A DNA stretch of 64,000 nucleotides. It comes from Bacillus sp. X1(2014) (lineage in GTDB: Bacteria; Bacillota; Bacilli; Bacillales_B; DSM-18226). Shown here piece by piece: positions 1 through 8,870 of this stretch. The stretch lies in the NCBI RefSeq assembly GCF_007678255.1, contig NZ_VEED01000022.1, forward strand, positions 22,766 to 86,765, read 5' to 3'. Made by a program: the position numbers and the translations under genes. Below the pieces are notes generated by a model that did not search any database, had not been told where the DNA came from, and saw only the letters and a list, made by a program, of their open reading frames with translations. Each line of letters opens with the position of its first letter. Position 1 is the stretch's first letter.

Positions 1-38
1 TTACCTATTGGTCATCTCACCATTGTGGGGGGAGTTCT

Positions 39-545
39 ATGAATGCATTATTAACCGTAATCCTAATAGGGATGGCGTTTTGGAAGGGTGATTGGCGGCA
101 TTGGCAAAAATACATCCTCACCATGTTTTACGTAAGCACCTGTAACTTGCTTTACAATCTCCTCTGCAAAGATCATATGCTTTGGAAACATAACCCGGAA
201 GTATTTCCAAAATCACATACGATGGTGGATGTAGTTTTTACCTTTATCAACCTCCCGGCAATCGTCTTGCTCTATCTAAGTCATTACCCCTATTCAAAAA
301 CAAAGAGTGGGCAAGCTCTCTATATTATGAAGTGGATCGTTGGTTCGCTGATTGTCGAATATCCTTTTTATAAAATGCATCTGCTGATTCTAAATAATGG
401 CTACGCGTATTGGATGGAGCCATTCTTTTATACCTTGATGTATGTGATGATACGCCTCCATTATTCAAGGCCGTTACTTACCTACCCTATCTCAGTTGTT
501 ATTATTGTGTTTATGCTTCGCTACTTCAACGTGTCACTAAAATAG
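39..545 (+). CDS. CBO0543-family small integral membrane protein (copy 1)
   Basis: This 168-residue protein has about four to five hydrophobic segments separated by short polar loops, so it should sit in the cytoplasmic membrane. The ATG follows a GGGGGGAG ribosome site. It has the length, the late WMEPFFYTLMYV-type aromatic segment and the hydropathy of two neighbours at 606 and 1097, which I recognise as the CBO0543-like family of spore-forming Firmicutes. No catalytic motif is visible and the family has no known function. Its relation to the other two copies is looser than theirs to each other. Confidence is good that it is a gene, moderate for the family name. Confidence 0.8.
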   Translation: MNALLTVILIGMAFWKGDWRHWQKYILTMFYVSTCNLLYNLLCKDHMLWKHNPEVFPKSHTMVDVVFTFINLPAIVLLYLSHYPYSKTKSGQALYIMKWIVGSLIVEYPFYKMHLLILNNGYAYWMEPFFYTLMYVMIRLHYSRPLLTYPISVVIIVFMLRYFNVSLK

Positions 546-605
546 TTGAGAGGTTCTACAACCTCTACTCATAAGCAGCAGCCAGTATAAGAGAGGTTCT
601 CATTG

Positions 606-1100
606 ATGTCAGTAGATTACATATTTATTTTGGCTATGTGGGTCAGTGGTGTAATGGCCTATATGTTCTTAACGCCGAAGAATCAGTACAGAAAATTACT
701 ATTTTCTCTCCTTACTTGTCAATCGCTTTTATGGCTAAATTCACTCATCCATGTCGAATTTAACCTGCTAGCCTTTCCGGTACGTGAATTTCCAAAAGCA
801 ACAGATCTGCTGATCACGACGGAGTATTTCTTTTACCCACTCCTTTGTGGGTTTTATATCGGATATGAGCCCAAACGTTCATATAAAATTCGACTGATCT
901 ATCTGTCCGTTTGGATTTCCTTCCTGACGGTTTATGATGTCATCCTTGTGAAGTATACAAATCTGATCGAATACGTCCACTATGCCTGGTATTTTACGTG
1001 GATCGATTTATTTTGTATCTTTGCAGTCACAAACTGGATTCATCAGTGGTTTTTTAAAAACAAGGAGAATTTTCGAGTGGAACAGGAGGCAGCTGAATGA
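606..1100 (+). CDS. CBO0543-family small integral membrane protein (copy 2)
   Basis: This 164-residue protein has several membrane segments. The ATG at 606 was preferred over the in-frame TTG at 603 because it lies better behind the GAGAGG site. Conserved features shared with the next gene are FLTPKN/FLIPKN near residue 25, FPVREF/YPVRLF near residue 62, YEFF/TEYFFYP in the middle, and the EYxxxxWYxTW stretch near residue 130. Its stop overlaps the start of the next gene (ATGA), so the pair is translationally coupled. The function of the family is unknown. A role in the spore or envelope is only a guess from its distribution. Confidence 0.85.
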   Translation: MSVDYIFILAMWVSGVMAYMFLTPKNQYRKLLFSLLTCQSLLWLNSLIHVEFNLLAFPVREFPKATDLLITTEYFFYPLLCGFYIGYEPKRSYKIRLIYLSVWISFLTVYDVILVKYTNLIEYVHYAWYFTWIDLFCIFAVTNWIHQWFFKNKENFRVEQEAAE

Positions 1101-1573
1101 AACTGGAGTGGTGGATTTTACTTGGCGTTTGGCTACTTACCATAGGACTGCTATTTCTCATTCCGAAAAATAAAATTCGTTTAGCGGTTACAGCCTTTTT
1201 ATTTGCGCAGGCGCTCACATGGATCTTAGGCCTATTAGTGGTTCAGTATGGGCTTATTTCCTATCCTGTTAGGCTCTTTGCAGACGCCAACCGTGCAAGC
1301 TTCACGTATGAATTTTTTGTATACCCAGCTGTTGCTGCCATCTTTAATGTGTTTTATCCACACTCCTACAAAAAGGTCCTAAAGTTTCTTTACTATAGTG
1401 CCTATTGCACGGCACTGACCGTACCAGAGGTAGTGATTGAAAAATATACTGATTTAGTAGAGTATCACGGCTGGACATGGTATTGGACTTGGAGTTCGCT
1501 GTTTTTAACCTTTATGATAACACGTGGGTTTTGTCTGTGGTTTTTTAGGGGGATTTTAAAGGGAATGGATTAG
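1097..1573 (+). CDS. CBO0543-family small integral membrane protein (copy 3)
   Basis: This 158-residue multi-pass membrane protein is paralogous to the gene before it. Both have a hydrophobic N-terminus ending in FLIPKNK, a YPVRLF motif, a YEFFVYP motif and the C-terminal EYHGWTWYWTW segment. The start overlaps the upstream stop by four bases and has AGGAGG at a normal distance. It is the last of three tandem family members. A hairpin at 1646-1679 probably ends the transcript. No enzymatic residues are evident. Confidence 0.85.
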   Translation: MKLEWWILLGVWLLTIGLLFLIPKNKIRLAVTAFLFAQALTWILGLLVVQYGLISYPVRLFADANRASFTYEFFVYPAVAAIFNVFYPHSYKKVLKFLYYSAYCTALTVPEVVIEKYTDLVEYHGWTWYWTWSSLFLTFMITRGFCLWFFRGILKGMD

Positions 1574-1645
1574 GTATGCCGCAATTTAGGGGAGCTTTAC
1601 AAAAAATTAACATTAGCACTCAAACAGGTTCGGGAGATACAAACC

Positions 1646-1679
1646 AGAGGCTAACTTGAGAAATCTGAGGTTAGCCTCT
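1646..1679 (+). terminator. Hairpin downstream of the CBO0543-like trio
   Basis: AGAGGCTAAC (1646-1655) pairs perfectly with GTTAGCCTCT (1670-1679) across a 14-base loop. The following bases are AT-rich but lack a clean T run, so this is a probable rather than certain intrinsic terminator separating the trio from the exopolysaccharide operon. Confidence 0.5.
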
Positions 1680-1850
1680 ATCTATAATACTAGGTATTTT
1701 TGACCATAGTTTTACCTCCATATGAAAGTTATTAGAATATTTTGTGTTGTAATTCCTACCAATTATCTATTACCTCTTCAAATTAATGTAAAAAAGGTGT
1801 TTAATAGATAAAGTAATAATTAGTTAGACAACAAAACAAAATAACTGACA

Positions 1851-1920
1851 AATTATGATATGATAGTCAATGTTTTGTAATAAATGTGATATAATAGAAA
1901 ATGTTTTGTAACAAACTTTT
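1851..1920 (+). promoter_or_regulatory. Promoter/operator region of the exopolysaccharide operon with tandem repeat
   Basis: Two near-identical direct repeats of about 28 bases lie 31 bases apart just before the ribosome site of the first eps gene. They run from about 1858 and about 1889, each of the form GATAtgATAGnnAATGTTTTGTAAyAAA. Each copy carries a -10-like TATGAT or TATAAT hexamer (the second at 1890-1895) and an imperfect dyad TTTGTAACAAA. The rest of 1574-1931 is AT-rich and gene-free. The duplication suggests a tandem promoter or two operator sites for one regulator. The regulator is unknown. Confidence 0.45.
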
Positions 1921-1931
1921 AGGAGGACGAA

Positions 1932-2681
1932 ATGGAAGAGACTATTAGTTTAAAAGAGCTGCTCGAGACATTGAAAAAACGATTAGTATTAATCGTATCG
2001 ATAACTGTAATTGCTGCCATCATTAGTGGAGTGGTTAGTTATTATTTCTTAACCCCGATTTACCAGGCTTCTACACAAATTCTTGTGAACCAAAAGAAAA
2101 ATGAACAATCCTTATATCAAACGAATGAAGTTCAAACCAACCTTCAATTAATTAATACCTATAACGTAATCATCACAAGCCCAGCAATCTTAGACATCGT
2201 TACAAAAGAACTGGATTTAGACATGACAGCTTCTCAATTAAAAGAGAAGATTACCGTTGGAAGCGAAAAGGATTCCCAAGTAGTAAACTTGTCTGTTCAG
2301 GATCCAGATGCGACTGTAGCTGCACAAATTGCCAATAAAACGGCAGAAGTCTTTAAAAGACAGATTAAAAGTATCATGAGTGTCGATAATGTGAGCATTC
2401 TGGCAAAAGCAGATGTTTCAGAAAATCCATCACCAATTAAACCAAGACCATTATTAAACGTGGCTATCGCACTTGTTGTTGGTTTAATGGCCGGTGTCGG
2501 ACTTGCTTTCTTACTTGAGTACTTTAATAGCACAATTAAAAACGAGCAAGATATAGATAAGATTTTAGGTCTTCCAATCCTAGGTGTCATAGCAACGATT
2601 GATGATCAAAAGATGGAAGAGGCAGTCGCACGTCGTGCTGGTAGAAAATCAACAGGAAGAGGTGAGGACATTGGCGCTTAA
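1932..2681 (+). CDS. Wzz/YveK-type polysaccharide chain-length regulator (tyrosine kinase modulator)
   Basis: This 249-residue protein has membrane segments at about residues 19-40 and 173-197, with an extracytoplasmic loop between them, the classic polysaccharide co-polymerase layout. The proline-rich lead into TM2 (NPSPIKPRP) and the following FNSTIKNEQDIDKILGLPILGVI are family hallmarks. It activates the CpsD-type kinase encoded next and together with it sets chain length and export of the polymer. AGGAGG lies at the right distance from ATG. It ends within the ribosome site region of the kinase gene, so the two are coupled. Confidence 0.93.
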   Translation: MEETISLKELLETLKKRLVLIVSITVIAAIISGVVSYYFLTPIYQASTQILVNQKKNEQSLYQTNEVQTNLQLINTYNVIITSPAILDIVTKELDLDMTASQLKEKITVGSEKDSQVVNLSVQDPDATVAAQIANKTAEVFKRQIKSIMSVDNVSILAKADVSENPSPIKPRPLLNVAIALVVGLMAGVGLAFLLEYFNSTIKNEQDIDKILGLPILGVIATIDDQKMEEAVARRAGRKSTGRGEDIGA

Positions 2682-3372
2682 AAAGAAGAAATTGAACAGT
2701 AAAGACGCGAGCCGTAAGCTTGTCACAGCAATCGATCCGAAGTCACCGATTTCTGAGCAATACCGGACGATTCGAACCAATATCCAATACTCTTCTGTAG
2801 ATGAAGAACTGAAGGCCATCATGGTCACTTCTTCAGGTCCTTCGGAAGGGAAGTCGACGACAGCAGCGAACCTTGCTGTTACCTTTGCACAACTTGGTAA
2901 AAAGGTATTATTAGTCGACGCTGACTTACGTAAACCAACGGTTCACCATACGTTTGGGATGAATAACTTATTTGGATTTACGACGGTATTAACAAAGCAA
3001 AGAGAACTTGAAAAAACAGTTCTTGAAACACAGGAGAAGGACTTATTCATCTTAACGAGCGGCCCGATTCCACCAAATCCTGCTGAACTATTAAGCTCGA
3101 AATCAATGGAACAATTCATTGAAGATGCGAAGTCACAGTTCGAATATATTATCTTTGATACCCCGCCATTATTAGCTGTAGCTGACCCGCAAATCCTTGC
3201 GAATCAGGTCGATGGTTCAATTTTGGTTGTATTTAGCGAGAAAACAGAAATCGATCAAGCGAAAAAAGGTAAGGAATTACTGGAAAATGCCCAAAGTAAA
3301 TTACTAGGTGTCGTCTTGAATCATAAAGAAGTACAAAATGGAGATTATTATTATTATTATGGATCTAGGTGA
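2671..3372 (+). CDS. CpsD/CapB-family tyrosine-protein kinase (BY-kinase)
   Basis: This 233-residue cytoplasmic kinase autophosphorylates tyrosines and controls polysaccharide assembly. Visible motifs are Walker A SGPSEGKST near residue 57, Walker A' VDADLRKP near residue 82, and Walker B IIFDTPP near residue 160. The C-terminus is a tyrosine cluster (GDYYYYYGSR) that is the autophosphorylation site. I placed the start at TTG 2671, preceded by GGAAGAGGTGAGG. A longer in-frame reading from 2599 lies mostly inside the previous gene. It overlaps that gene by 11 bases and is followed by its cognate phosphatase. Confidence 0.93.
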   Translation: MALKKKKLNSKDASRKLVTAIDPKSPISEQYRTIRTNIQYSSVDEELKAIMVTSSGPSEGKSTTAANLAVTFAQLGKKVLLVDADLRKPTVHHTFGMNNLFGFTTVLTKQRELEKTVLETQEKDLFILTSGPIPPNPAELLSSKSMEQFIEDAKSQFEYIIFDTPPLLAVADPQILANQVDGSILVVFSEKTEIDQAKKGKELLENAQSKLLGVVLNHKEVQNGDYYYYYGSR

Positions 3373-3460
3373 CAAGTTTCGACAAATTCCATCCCTGATA
3401 CGTGTTACTATGATAATTGTCGTTGAAAAATAACAGTTTATTGGAAAGTGTGTGTGACCA

Positions 3461-4225
3461 ATGGTTGATTTGCATAGTCATATATTACCGGGCGTAGATG
3501 ATGGGGCAAGAAATTTGTCGGATAGTGTTAATATGGCTAAAATGGCTGTCGAACAAGGAATTCATACGATTGTCGCCACACCGCATCATTTGAACAATCG
3601 TTACGAAAACCCCAAACAAACCATTATTGATAGAGTTAGAGAATTGAACAAGGCTTTACTAGAAGAAAAGATAGATTTAAAGGTTCTGCCAGGTCAAGAA
3701 ACACGGATCTATGGTGAAATGGTTGAGGGATATGAGCTAGGTGAAATTCTACCAATCGATCATACACAATATGTATTGGTTGAATTTTCGTCTGGCCATG
3801 TTCCGAGATACACGGAGAAGTTGTTTTATGATTTGCAGACAAAAGGACTCATTCCGGTGATTGTTCATCCGGAACGTAATCAAGAAATTATAGAGCGGCC
3901 AGAAATCCTATTCCGACTTGTGGAAAAGGGAGCATTAACACAAGTTACTGCTGCTAGTATCTGCGGGGACTTTGGAAAAAAGATTAAAATTTTTTCCCTC
4001 CAATTAATCGATGCAAACCTTACTCACTTCATTGCATCGGATGCTCATAATACAAGCAATCGTAAGTTTAAAATGCGAGAAGCATTCGACATTGTTCAAG
4101 CAAAATACGGGACTGAGATGGTTTATTTATTCCAAGAGAATGCTGAACTGGTGATTGAGGGCAGTCATATCTATAAAGAAGTTCCTGAACGAATTAGAAA
4201 GAAGAAGTTCTTTAATATATTTTAA
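3461..4225 (+). CDS. CpsB/YwqE-type tyrosine-protein phosphatase (PHP domain)
   Basis: This 254-residue metal-dependent phosphatase removes phosphate from the kinase encoded upstream. PHP-family metal ligands are visible in order: DLHSHILPGVDDG at the N-terminus, VATPHH near residue 40, GQE near residue 80, VHPERN near residue 135 and SDAHN near residue 195. The length fits YwqE/CapC. The start ATG follows GGAAAGTG. It completes the chain-length control module. A structured leader and terminator begin directly after it. Confidence 0.93.
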   Translation: MVDLHSHILPGVDDGARNLSDSVNMAKMAVEQGIHTIVATPHHLNNRYENPKQTIIDRVRELNKALLEEKIDLKVLPGQETRIYGEMVEGYELGEILPIDHTQYVLVEFSSGHVPRYTEKLFYDLQTKGLIPVIVHPERNQEIIERPEILFRLVEKGALTQVTAASICGDFGKKIKIFSLQLIDANLTHFIASDAHNTSNRKFKMREAFDIVQAKYGTEMVYLFQENAELVIEGSHIYKEVPERIRKKKFFNIF

Positions 4226-4239
4226 CCAACTAAGCCAAT

Positions 4240-4413
4240 GAGAGTTTGCGGATTACTAACTTACCACTTTATCAGGCTAAATCGCCTGATCGGCGACGCC
4301 TCCTGTCCGATATCGATGGGGGCACTCGATTGTGCTGTGGGTTCCTTCGAGGGACCTTAGACGCCTGTCGTCAAGAGCATGATGTGAGGCCGGGTTAGAT
4401 GCCCGATTATTAA
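4240..4413 (+). ncRNA. Structured RNA in the eps operon, candidate EAR (eps-associated RNA)
   Basis: This gene-free stretch inside the operon is rich in local stems. TCAGGC...GCCTGA starts near 4274, ATCGA...TCGAT near 4312, GGTTCC/GGGACC closes a TTCGA loop near 4342, and CGGG...CCCG lies near 4391. It is followed at once by a very strong terminator (4421-4484) that would otherwise cut off all downstream eps genes. EAR elements of Bacillales lie in just this setting and promote processive antitermination. The identification rests on position and folding; I did not align it to the known family. Confidence 0.5.
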
Positions 4414-4420
4414 TAAAACA

Positions 4421-4484
4421 ATAAATATCTAATGAAAGAATAAGTGTGAAAGCACTTGCAATTCCATTAGATATTTATTTTTTT
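4421..4484 (+). terminator. Strong intrinsic terminator inside the eps operon
   Basis: A 14-bp perfect stem, ATAAATATCTAATG (4421-4434) with CATTAGATATTTAT (4465-4478), encloses a second small hairpin (AAGTG...CACTT) and is followed by a run of T to 4484. It lies between the phosphatase gene and galU. Full expression of the downstream genes needs read-through or a separate promoter, which fits an antitermination RNA just upstream. Confidence 0.85.
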
Positions 4485-4552
4485 GCCCCTATGCTTTAGC
4501 AAAGGAAAGAGTTCATTAGATAAACAAAAGAATAATAGTGGAGGAATTAACA

Positions 4553-5446
4553 GTGAAAAGAGTAAGAAAAGCCATTATTCCAGCTGCAGGGCTGGGGACG
4601 AGATTTTTGCCAGCAACAAAGGCAATGCCAAAAGAAATGCTTCCAATCGTTGATAAGCCTACCATTCAGTACATAGTGGAAGAGGCTGTGGCATCTGGGA
4701 TTGAAGATATTATCATTGTAACTGGTAAAGGAAAACGAGCAATCGAAGACCATTTCGACAATGCGGTGGAGTTGGAACAGAATTTAATCGAGAAAGAAAA
4801 GTATGATATCTTGGAACGAGTTCAGTATGCTACAAATCTAGCGGATATCCATTATATTCGCCAAAAGGAGCCAAAGGGTCTTGGACATGCTGTCTGGTCT
4901 GCACGAAACTTTATTGGTAATGAACCTTTCGCGGTCCTTTTAGGAGATGACATTGTTCAAAGCGAGACTCCTTGCCTAAGACAGTTAATTAATCAATACG
5001 AAGAAACGTTTTCTTCTGTAATTGGAGTGCAGCAAGTAGCTGATAATGAAACAAACCGTTATGGAATTATTGACCCGTCAAAAAAGGATGGAAGACGTTA
5101 TCAAGTTAATAACTTTGTTGAAAAACCACAACTTGGTACAGCTCCATCAAATTTAGCAATCATGGGCCGCTATATCCTAACCCCAGAGATCTTCATGTTC
5201 CTTGACCGTCAGGAAAAAGGTGCAGGTGGAGAGATTCAACTAACTGATGCAATACAACGCTTAAATGAAATCCAACGAGTATTTGCTTATGACTTTGAAG
5301 GCAAACGGTATGACGTCGGTGAAAAGTTCGGTTTTGTGAAGACAACGATTGAATTTGCTTTGCAGCATGATGACCTCCATGACGATATGCTAGATTACCT
5401 AAAAAATCTAGTTTCTTCATTAGAAAAAGAAAAAGTAATGTTATAG
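4553..5446 (+). CDS. galU: UTP-glucose-1-phosphate uridylyltransferase
   Basis: This 297-residue enzyme makes UDP-glucose from UTP and glucose-1-phosphate, a precursor for the exopolysaccharide. The nucleotidyltransferase signature [20 protein letters not shown] lies at the N-terminus. [14 protein letters not shown], the GLGHAVWSA motif and FVEKP follow. The GTG at 4553 was chosen because GGAGGA lies properly before it; an in-frame GTG at 4538 overlaps that site. It takes glucose-1-phosphate supplied by the phosphoglucomutase at 22755. Confidence 0.95.
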   Translation: MKRVRKAIIPAAGLGTRFLPATKAMPKEMLPIVDKPTIQYIVEEAVASGIEDIIIVTGKGKRAIEDHFDNAVELEQNLIEKEKYDILERVQYATNLADIHYIRQKEPKGLGHAVWSARNFIGNEPFAVLLGDDIVQSETPCLRQLINQYEETFSSVIGVQQVADNETNRYGIIDPSKKDGRRYQVNNFVEKPQLGTAPSNLAIMGRYILTPEIFMFLDRQEKGAGGEIQLTDAIQRLNEIQRVFAYDFEGKRYDVGEKFGFVKTTIEFALQHDDLHDDMLDYLKNLVSSLEKEKVML

Positions 5447-5466
5447 AGAGAAGGAAGGGGTCACGG

Positions 5467-6138
5467 TTGTCTAATCTGGCAAATCAAGAAGTATCTTATT
5501 TAGAAAACCAGAAATTTCATGTTAATGACGGAAAAACATATTTATTAACAAAAAGATTAATAGATATTGTTGGTTCTTCATTTGGAATTATTCTTTTAGG
5601 TTTCCTTTTTATTATTATTGCTATATTAATTAAAATCGAAGATCCAAAGGGAGCAATTCTGTTTTCACAGAAAAGAGTTGGACTGAATGGAAAAGAATTT
5701 AAAATGTATAAATTCCGTTCGATGATATCCAATGCTGAGGAAAAGTTACAAGAGCTATTAAAGCATAATGAAGTATCTGGCGCCATGTTTAAAATGAAGG
5801 ATGACCCGAGGATTACAAAGATTGGAAAATTTATAAGAAAAACGAGTATTGATGAATTGCCCCAACTATTTAATGTCTTAAAAGGAGATATGAGTTTGGT
5901 TGGTCCCCGTCCGCCACTTCCAAGAGAAGTAGCTGTATATTCAGAGTATGACATGCTGCGATTATTGGTCACACCAGGCTGTACTGGCCTCTGGCAAGTG
6001 AGTGGGAGAAACAGTGTGGGTTTTGAAGAAATGGTGGAATTGGATCTTCAATATATCCGAGAACGTTCCTTCCTATATGATATAAAAATCATTTTAAAGA
6101 CGGTCCTAGTATTATTTGGGTCGAAAGATGCGTTTTAG
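5467..6138 (+). CDS. Undecaprenyl-phosphate sugar-1-phosphate transferase (priming enzyme)
   Basis: This 223-residue member of the bacterial sugar transferase family (WbaP/EpsL type) transfers the first sugar phosphate to undecaprenyl phosphate at the inner membrane face. One membrane segment lies at about residues 30-55. The catalytic part has KRVGLNGKEFKMYKFRSM, then the DELPQLFNVLKGDMSLVGPRP block near residue 135 and GLWQVSGRN near residue 175. The start is TTG with GGAAGGGG before it. It marks the end of the conserved front half of the locus. Confidence 0.93.
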   Translation: MSNLANQEVSYLENQKFHVNDGKTYLLTKRLIDIVGSSFGIILLGFLFIIIAILIKIEDPKGAILFSQKRVGLNGKEFKMYKFRSMISNAEEKLQELLKHNEVSGAMFKMKDDPRITKIGKFIRKTSIDELPQLFNVLKGDMSLVGPRPPLPREVAVYSEYDMLRLLVTPGCTGLWQVSGRNSVGFEEMVELDLQYIRERSFLYDIKIILKTVLVLFGSKDAF

Positions 6139-6456
6139 AAAACAGGAACAACAATCATGATGAAATAATATCAAAAATAAATGTAGCTAGTTACCACGGT
6201 CACTTAGGTTACGTCGACTACCCGGAATTGGATAAATATAGCTACCTATTTAGGGTGCAGACAATCAAGAAGTTTGGACCTTCGAAATAAAACAGCGGTG
6301 TTAGTTTGTCCTTTTAATAGCAGACTTGGATAGGACAAACTGATTAAGGATGGTTTTGTGCCGATTTCGATTTGGTGGGATGCTTTGAGCAGATACTTGG
6401 AAAAAATTGCGTATTAATACACAGCTAATATGTGTTTAATGAGGAGAATAAAAGAG
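6139..6456 (+). other. Non-coding spacer before the glycosyltransferase cassette
   Basis: No convincing gene was found here. The strand holds an 8-bp inverted repeat GTTTGTCC/GGACAAAC (about 6308-6344) with no T tail. A short open frame near 6156-6289 lacks a start and could be coding debris. The spacer marks the junction between the conserved front genes and the variable cassette. A regulatory RNA is possible but not demonstrated. Confidence 0.4.
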
Positions 6457-7629
6457 ATGCAACATGTATTTATTGTTGGCTCCAAAGGAATACCGGGCGC
6501 TTATGGCGGATACGAGACCTTTGTTGATAAGCTGACAGAATATCATCAAAATAATATAAATATTAAATATCATGTCGCTTGCAAAAGCACTGAGTTTAGT
6601 GAATCTGAGTATCACAACGCCAGATGTTTCAACATTAAAGTGCCCAATATCGGGCCTGCACAGGCGATATACTACGATGTTGTGGCTTTAAAGCAGTGTT
6701 GTGATTATATTAAGAAAAATAAAATTTCTCATCCCATTGTATATGTACTTGCATGCCGTATTGGCCCATTTGCGGCCTATTTTCAGAAGGAGCTTCATAA
6801 ATTAGGCGGCGTATTATATGTCAATCCAGATGGACATGAATGGAAACGTGCAAAGTGGAGCGCGCCAGTTAGGAAATATTGGAAGTTGTCCGAAAAGCTT
6901 ATGGTGGAGCATGCTGACCTACTTATTTGCGATAGTAAGAACATTGAAAAGTATATCCAGGAGGATTACAAACAGTATCATCCTAAGACTACATTTATTG
7001 CCTACGGTTCTGATACTAAGCATTCTGTATTGGGGGACGACGGTCTTAAATATACTGGTTGGTTACAGGAGAAAGGTCTAACTTCGAAAGGCTTTTATTT
7101 GGTAGTTGGTCGCTTTGTGCCGGAAAATAATTTCGAGACAATGATCAGAGAATTCATGCGGTCAAAATCCAAGAAAGATTTTGCTATTATAACCACTGCT
7201 AATGATGCATTTCTTGAAGAGTTGGAGAAAAAGCTACATTTCAAAAACGATAAGCGTATTAAGTTTGTTGGCACTGTGTATGATCAGGAATTACTTAAGA
7301 AAATTCGTGAGAACGCATATGGGTATTTGCACGGCCATGAGGTCGGAGGCACAAATCCAAGTCTTTTGGAATCTCTCAGTAGCACAGATTTGAACTTGTT
7401 GCTCGATGTTGGTTTCAATAAAGAAGTCGGAGAGGGTGCAGCTCTTTACTGGAGTAAGAAGGATGGTAAGCTGGCAGAACTGATTAATATGGCTGATCAG
7501 ATGAGTGAAGAAAAGATTAGAGAGTTAGGGTCTAAGGCTAAAAAAAGAATTGCAGAAGCTTATAGCTGGAGGCATATCGTGGATTTGTACGAGGAAGTAT
7601 TTCTCAATCCGAATGAGGTGAAACAATGA
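6457..7629 (+). CDS. DUF1972-type glycosyltransferase (rhamnosyltransferase-like)
   Basis: This 390-residue protein has the N-terminal DUF1972 signature HVFIVGSKGIPGAYGGYETF, followed by a GT-B glycosyltransferase fold with the ending HEVGGTNPSLLES near residue 300. Members such as pneumococcal Cps2T/WchF add rhamnose as the second sugar, which would fit the rml genes in the locus; the substrate here is inferred. The start ATG at 6457 follows GAGGAG and gives the family's usual N-terminus. An upstream in-frame ATG at 6430 is less likely. It overlaps the next gene by four bases. Confidence 0.85.
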   Translation: MQHVFIVGSKGIPGAYGGYETFVDKLTEYHQNNINIKYHVACKSTEFSESEYHNARCFNIKVPNIGPAQAIYYDVVALKQCCDYIKKNKISHPIVYVLACRIGPFAAYFQKELHKLGGVLYVNPDGHEWKRAKWSAPVRKYWKLSEKLMVEHADLLICDSKNIEKYIQEDYKQYHPKTTFIAYGSDTKHSVLGDDGLKYTGWLQEKGLTSKGFYLVVGRFVPENNFETMIREFMRSKSKKDFAIITTANDAFLEELEKKLHFKNDKRIKFVGTVYDQELLKKIRENAYGYLHGHEVGGTNPSLLESLSSTDLNLLLDVGFNKEVGEGAALYWSKKDGKLAELINMADQMSEEKIRELGSKAKKRIAEAYSWRHIVDLYEEVFLNPNEVKQ

Positions 7630-8858
7630 AAATCTTAATGGTCAACAAGTTTTACTATATTAAAGGCGGAAGTGAAACGTATTATTTTGCACTGAAGCGG
7701 ATGCTTGAAGAGCATGGTCATACAGTTATAGACTTCTCCATGAAGGATGAGAAGAACTTCGAATCGCCTTATAGCGAGTATTTTGTTGACCATGTGAATT
7801 ATAATGCAAGTGGTGGAGCGTTTACTAAAGCCCGGGATGCGGTAAATATCATCTATTCTTTTGAGGCGAAAAGAAAGTTTGAGAAGCTAATTAAGGCAGA
7901 ACGTCCAGATTTGATTCATCTTCATATATTTCAGCATCAAATATCTCCTTCAATCCTGGATGTAATTAAAAAATATCATATCCCAACTGTTTATACAGCG
8001 CACGATTTAAAAATGGTCTGTCTGAATTACAAAATGATGCACCATGGTGAAATCTGCGAAGCTTGCAAAGATGGACATTTCTATCATTGCGCTGTAAATC
8101 GTTGTGTAAAGGAATCAACGTTAAAAAGCTATATTAATGTTGCGGAAGGATATTTACACAAATGGCGTAAAAGTTATGATGCAGTTGGTGCAATTATTAC
8201 TCCTAGTGCTTTCTACAAAAGAAAGTTTGAGGAATTCGGAGTATCATCGGACAGAATTATTCATATTCCAAATTTTTTGGATAGTGAAGCACCAATTGTT
8301 AATCAATCAGCAGATGCAAAGCAGTATTATTTATATTTTGGTCGTTTGTCTGAAGAAAAGGGTATCCTTACACTAATTAATGCTGTAAAAGGAATGCCTA
8401 TGCAGTTGTATGTTGTTGGTACGGGGCCACTGGAAAAAAATTTGGCTATATATGTAACTCAGAACGAGCTGACAAATGTAAAGCTATTGGGCTTTAAGAA
8501 CGGTCAGGAATTAACTGATATTGTGGGAAATGCCAAGGCCGTTGTCTTACCCTCTGAGTGGTATGAAAACGGTCCTTATTCTGCAATTGAAGCACTCCAG
8601 CTCGGAAGACCGATCATTGGAGCTAACATTGGTGGTATTCCGGAGTTGGTTAAGGGCAATGGGTATCTGTTTGAAAGCGGAAATGTTTTATCGTTACGTG
8701 AAGCTCTTGGAAAGATTGAGCAGCTAGATTGTCCAGCATATAAGCAGTTGGAACAAGCATCTTTGCGTTTATTCCAGCAAAGTTACACGAAGGATATTCA
8801 TTATGAAATGCTTAAGAAAGTATATCAAAAAGTTGGAGTAACTTTAACAGAAGGATGA
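7626..8858 (+). CDS. Family 4 glycosyltransferase
   Basis: This 410-residue cytoplasmic GT-B enzyme shows MVNKFYYIKGGSETYYF as the acceptor-domain start, YTAHDLKMVC near residue 120 and FGRLSEEKGILTLI near residue 240. The donor-binding stretch PSEWYENGPYSAIEALQLG lies near residue 310. A cysteine cluster around residue 145 (CEACKDGHFYHCAVNRC) is also seen in related capsule enzymes and may bind metal. The start overlaps the previous stop (ATGA). It should extend the lipid-linked repeat unit; donor and linkage cannot be told. Confidence 0.88.
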   Translation: MKILMVNKFYYIKGGSETYYFALKRMLEEHGHTVIDFSMKDEKNFESPYSEYFVDHVNYNASGGAFTKARDAVNIIYSFEAKRKFEKLIKAERPDLIHLHIFQHQISPSILDVIKKYHIPTVYTAHDLKMVCLNYKMMHHGEICEACKDGHFYHCAVNRCVKESTLKSYINVAEGYLHKWRKSYDAVGAIITPSAFYKRKFEEFGVSSDRIIHIPNFLDSEAPIVNQSADAKQYYLYFGRLSEEKGILTLINAVKGMPMQLYVVGTGPLEKNLAIYVTQNELTNVKLLGFKNGQELTDIVGNAKAVVLPSEWYENGPYSAIEALQLGRPIIGANIGGIPELVKGNGYLFESGNVLSLREALGKIEQLDCPAYKQLEQASLRLFQQSYTKDIHYEMLKKVYQKVGVTLTEG

Positions 8859-8870
8859 TAGGGATCTAGT

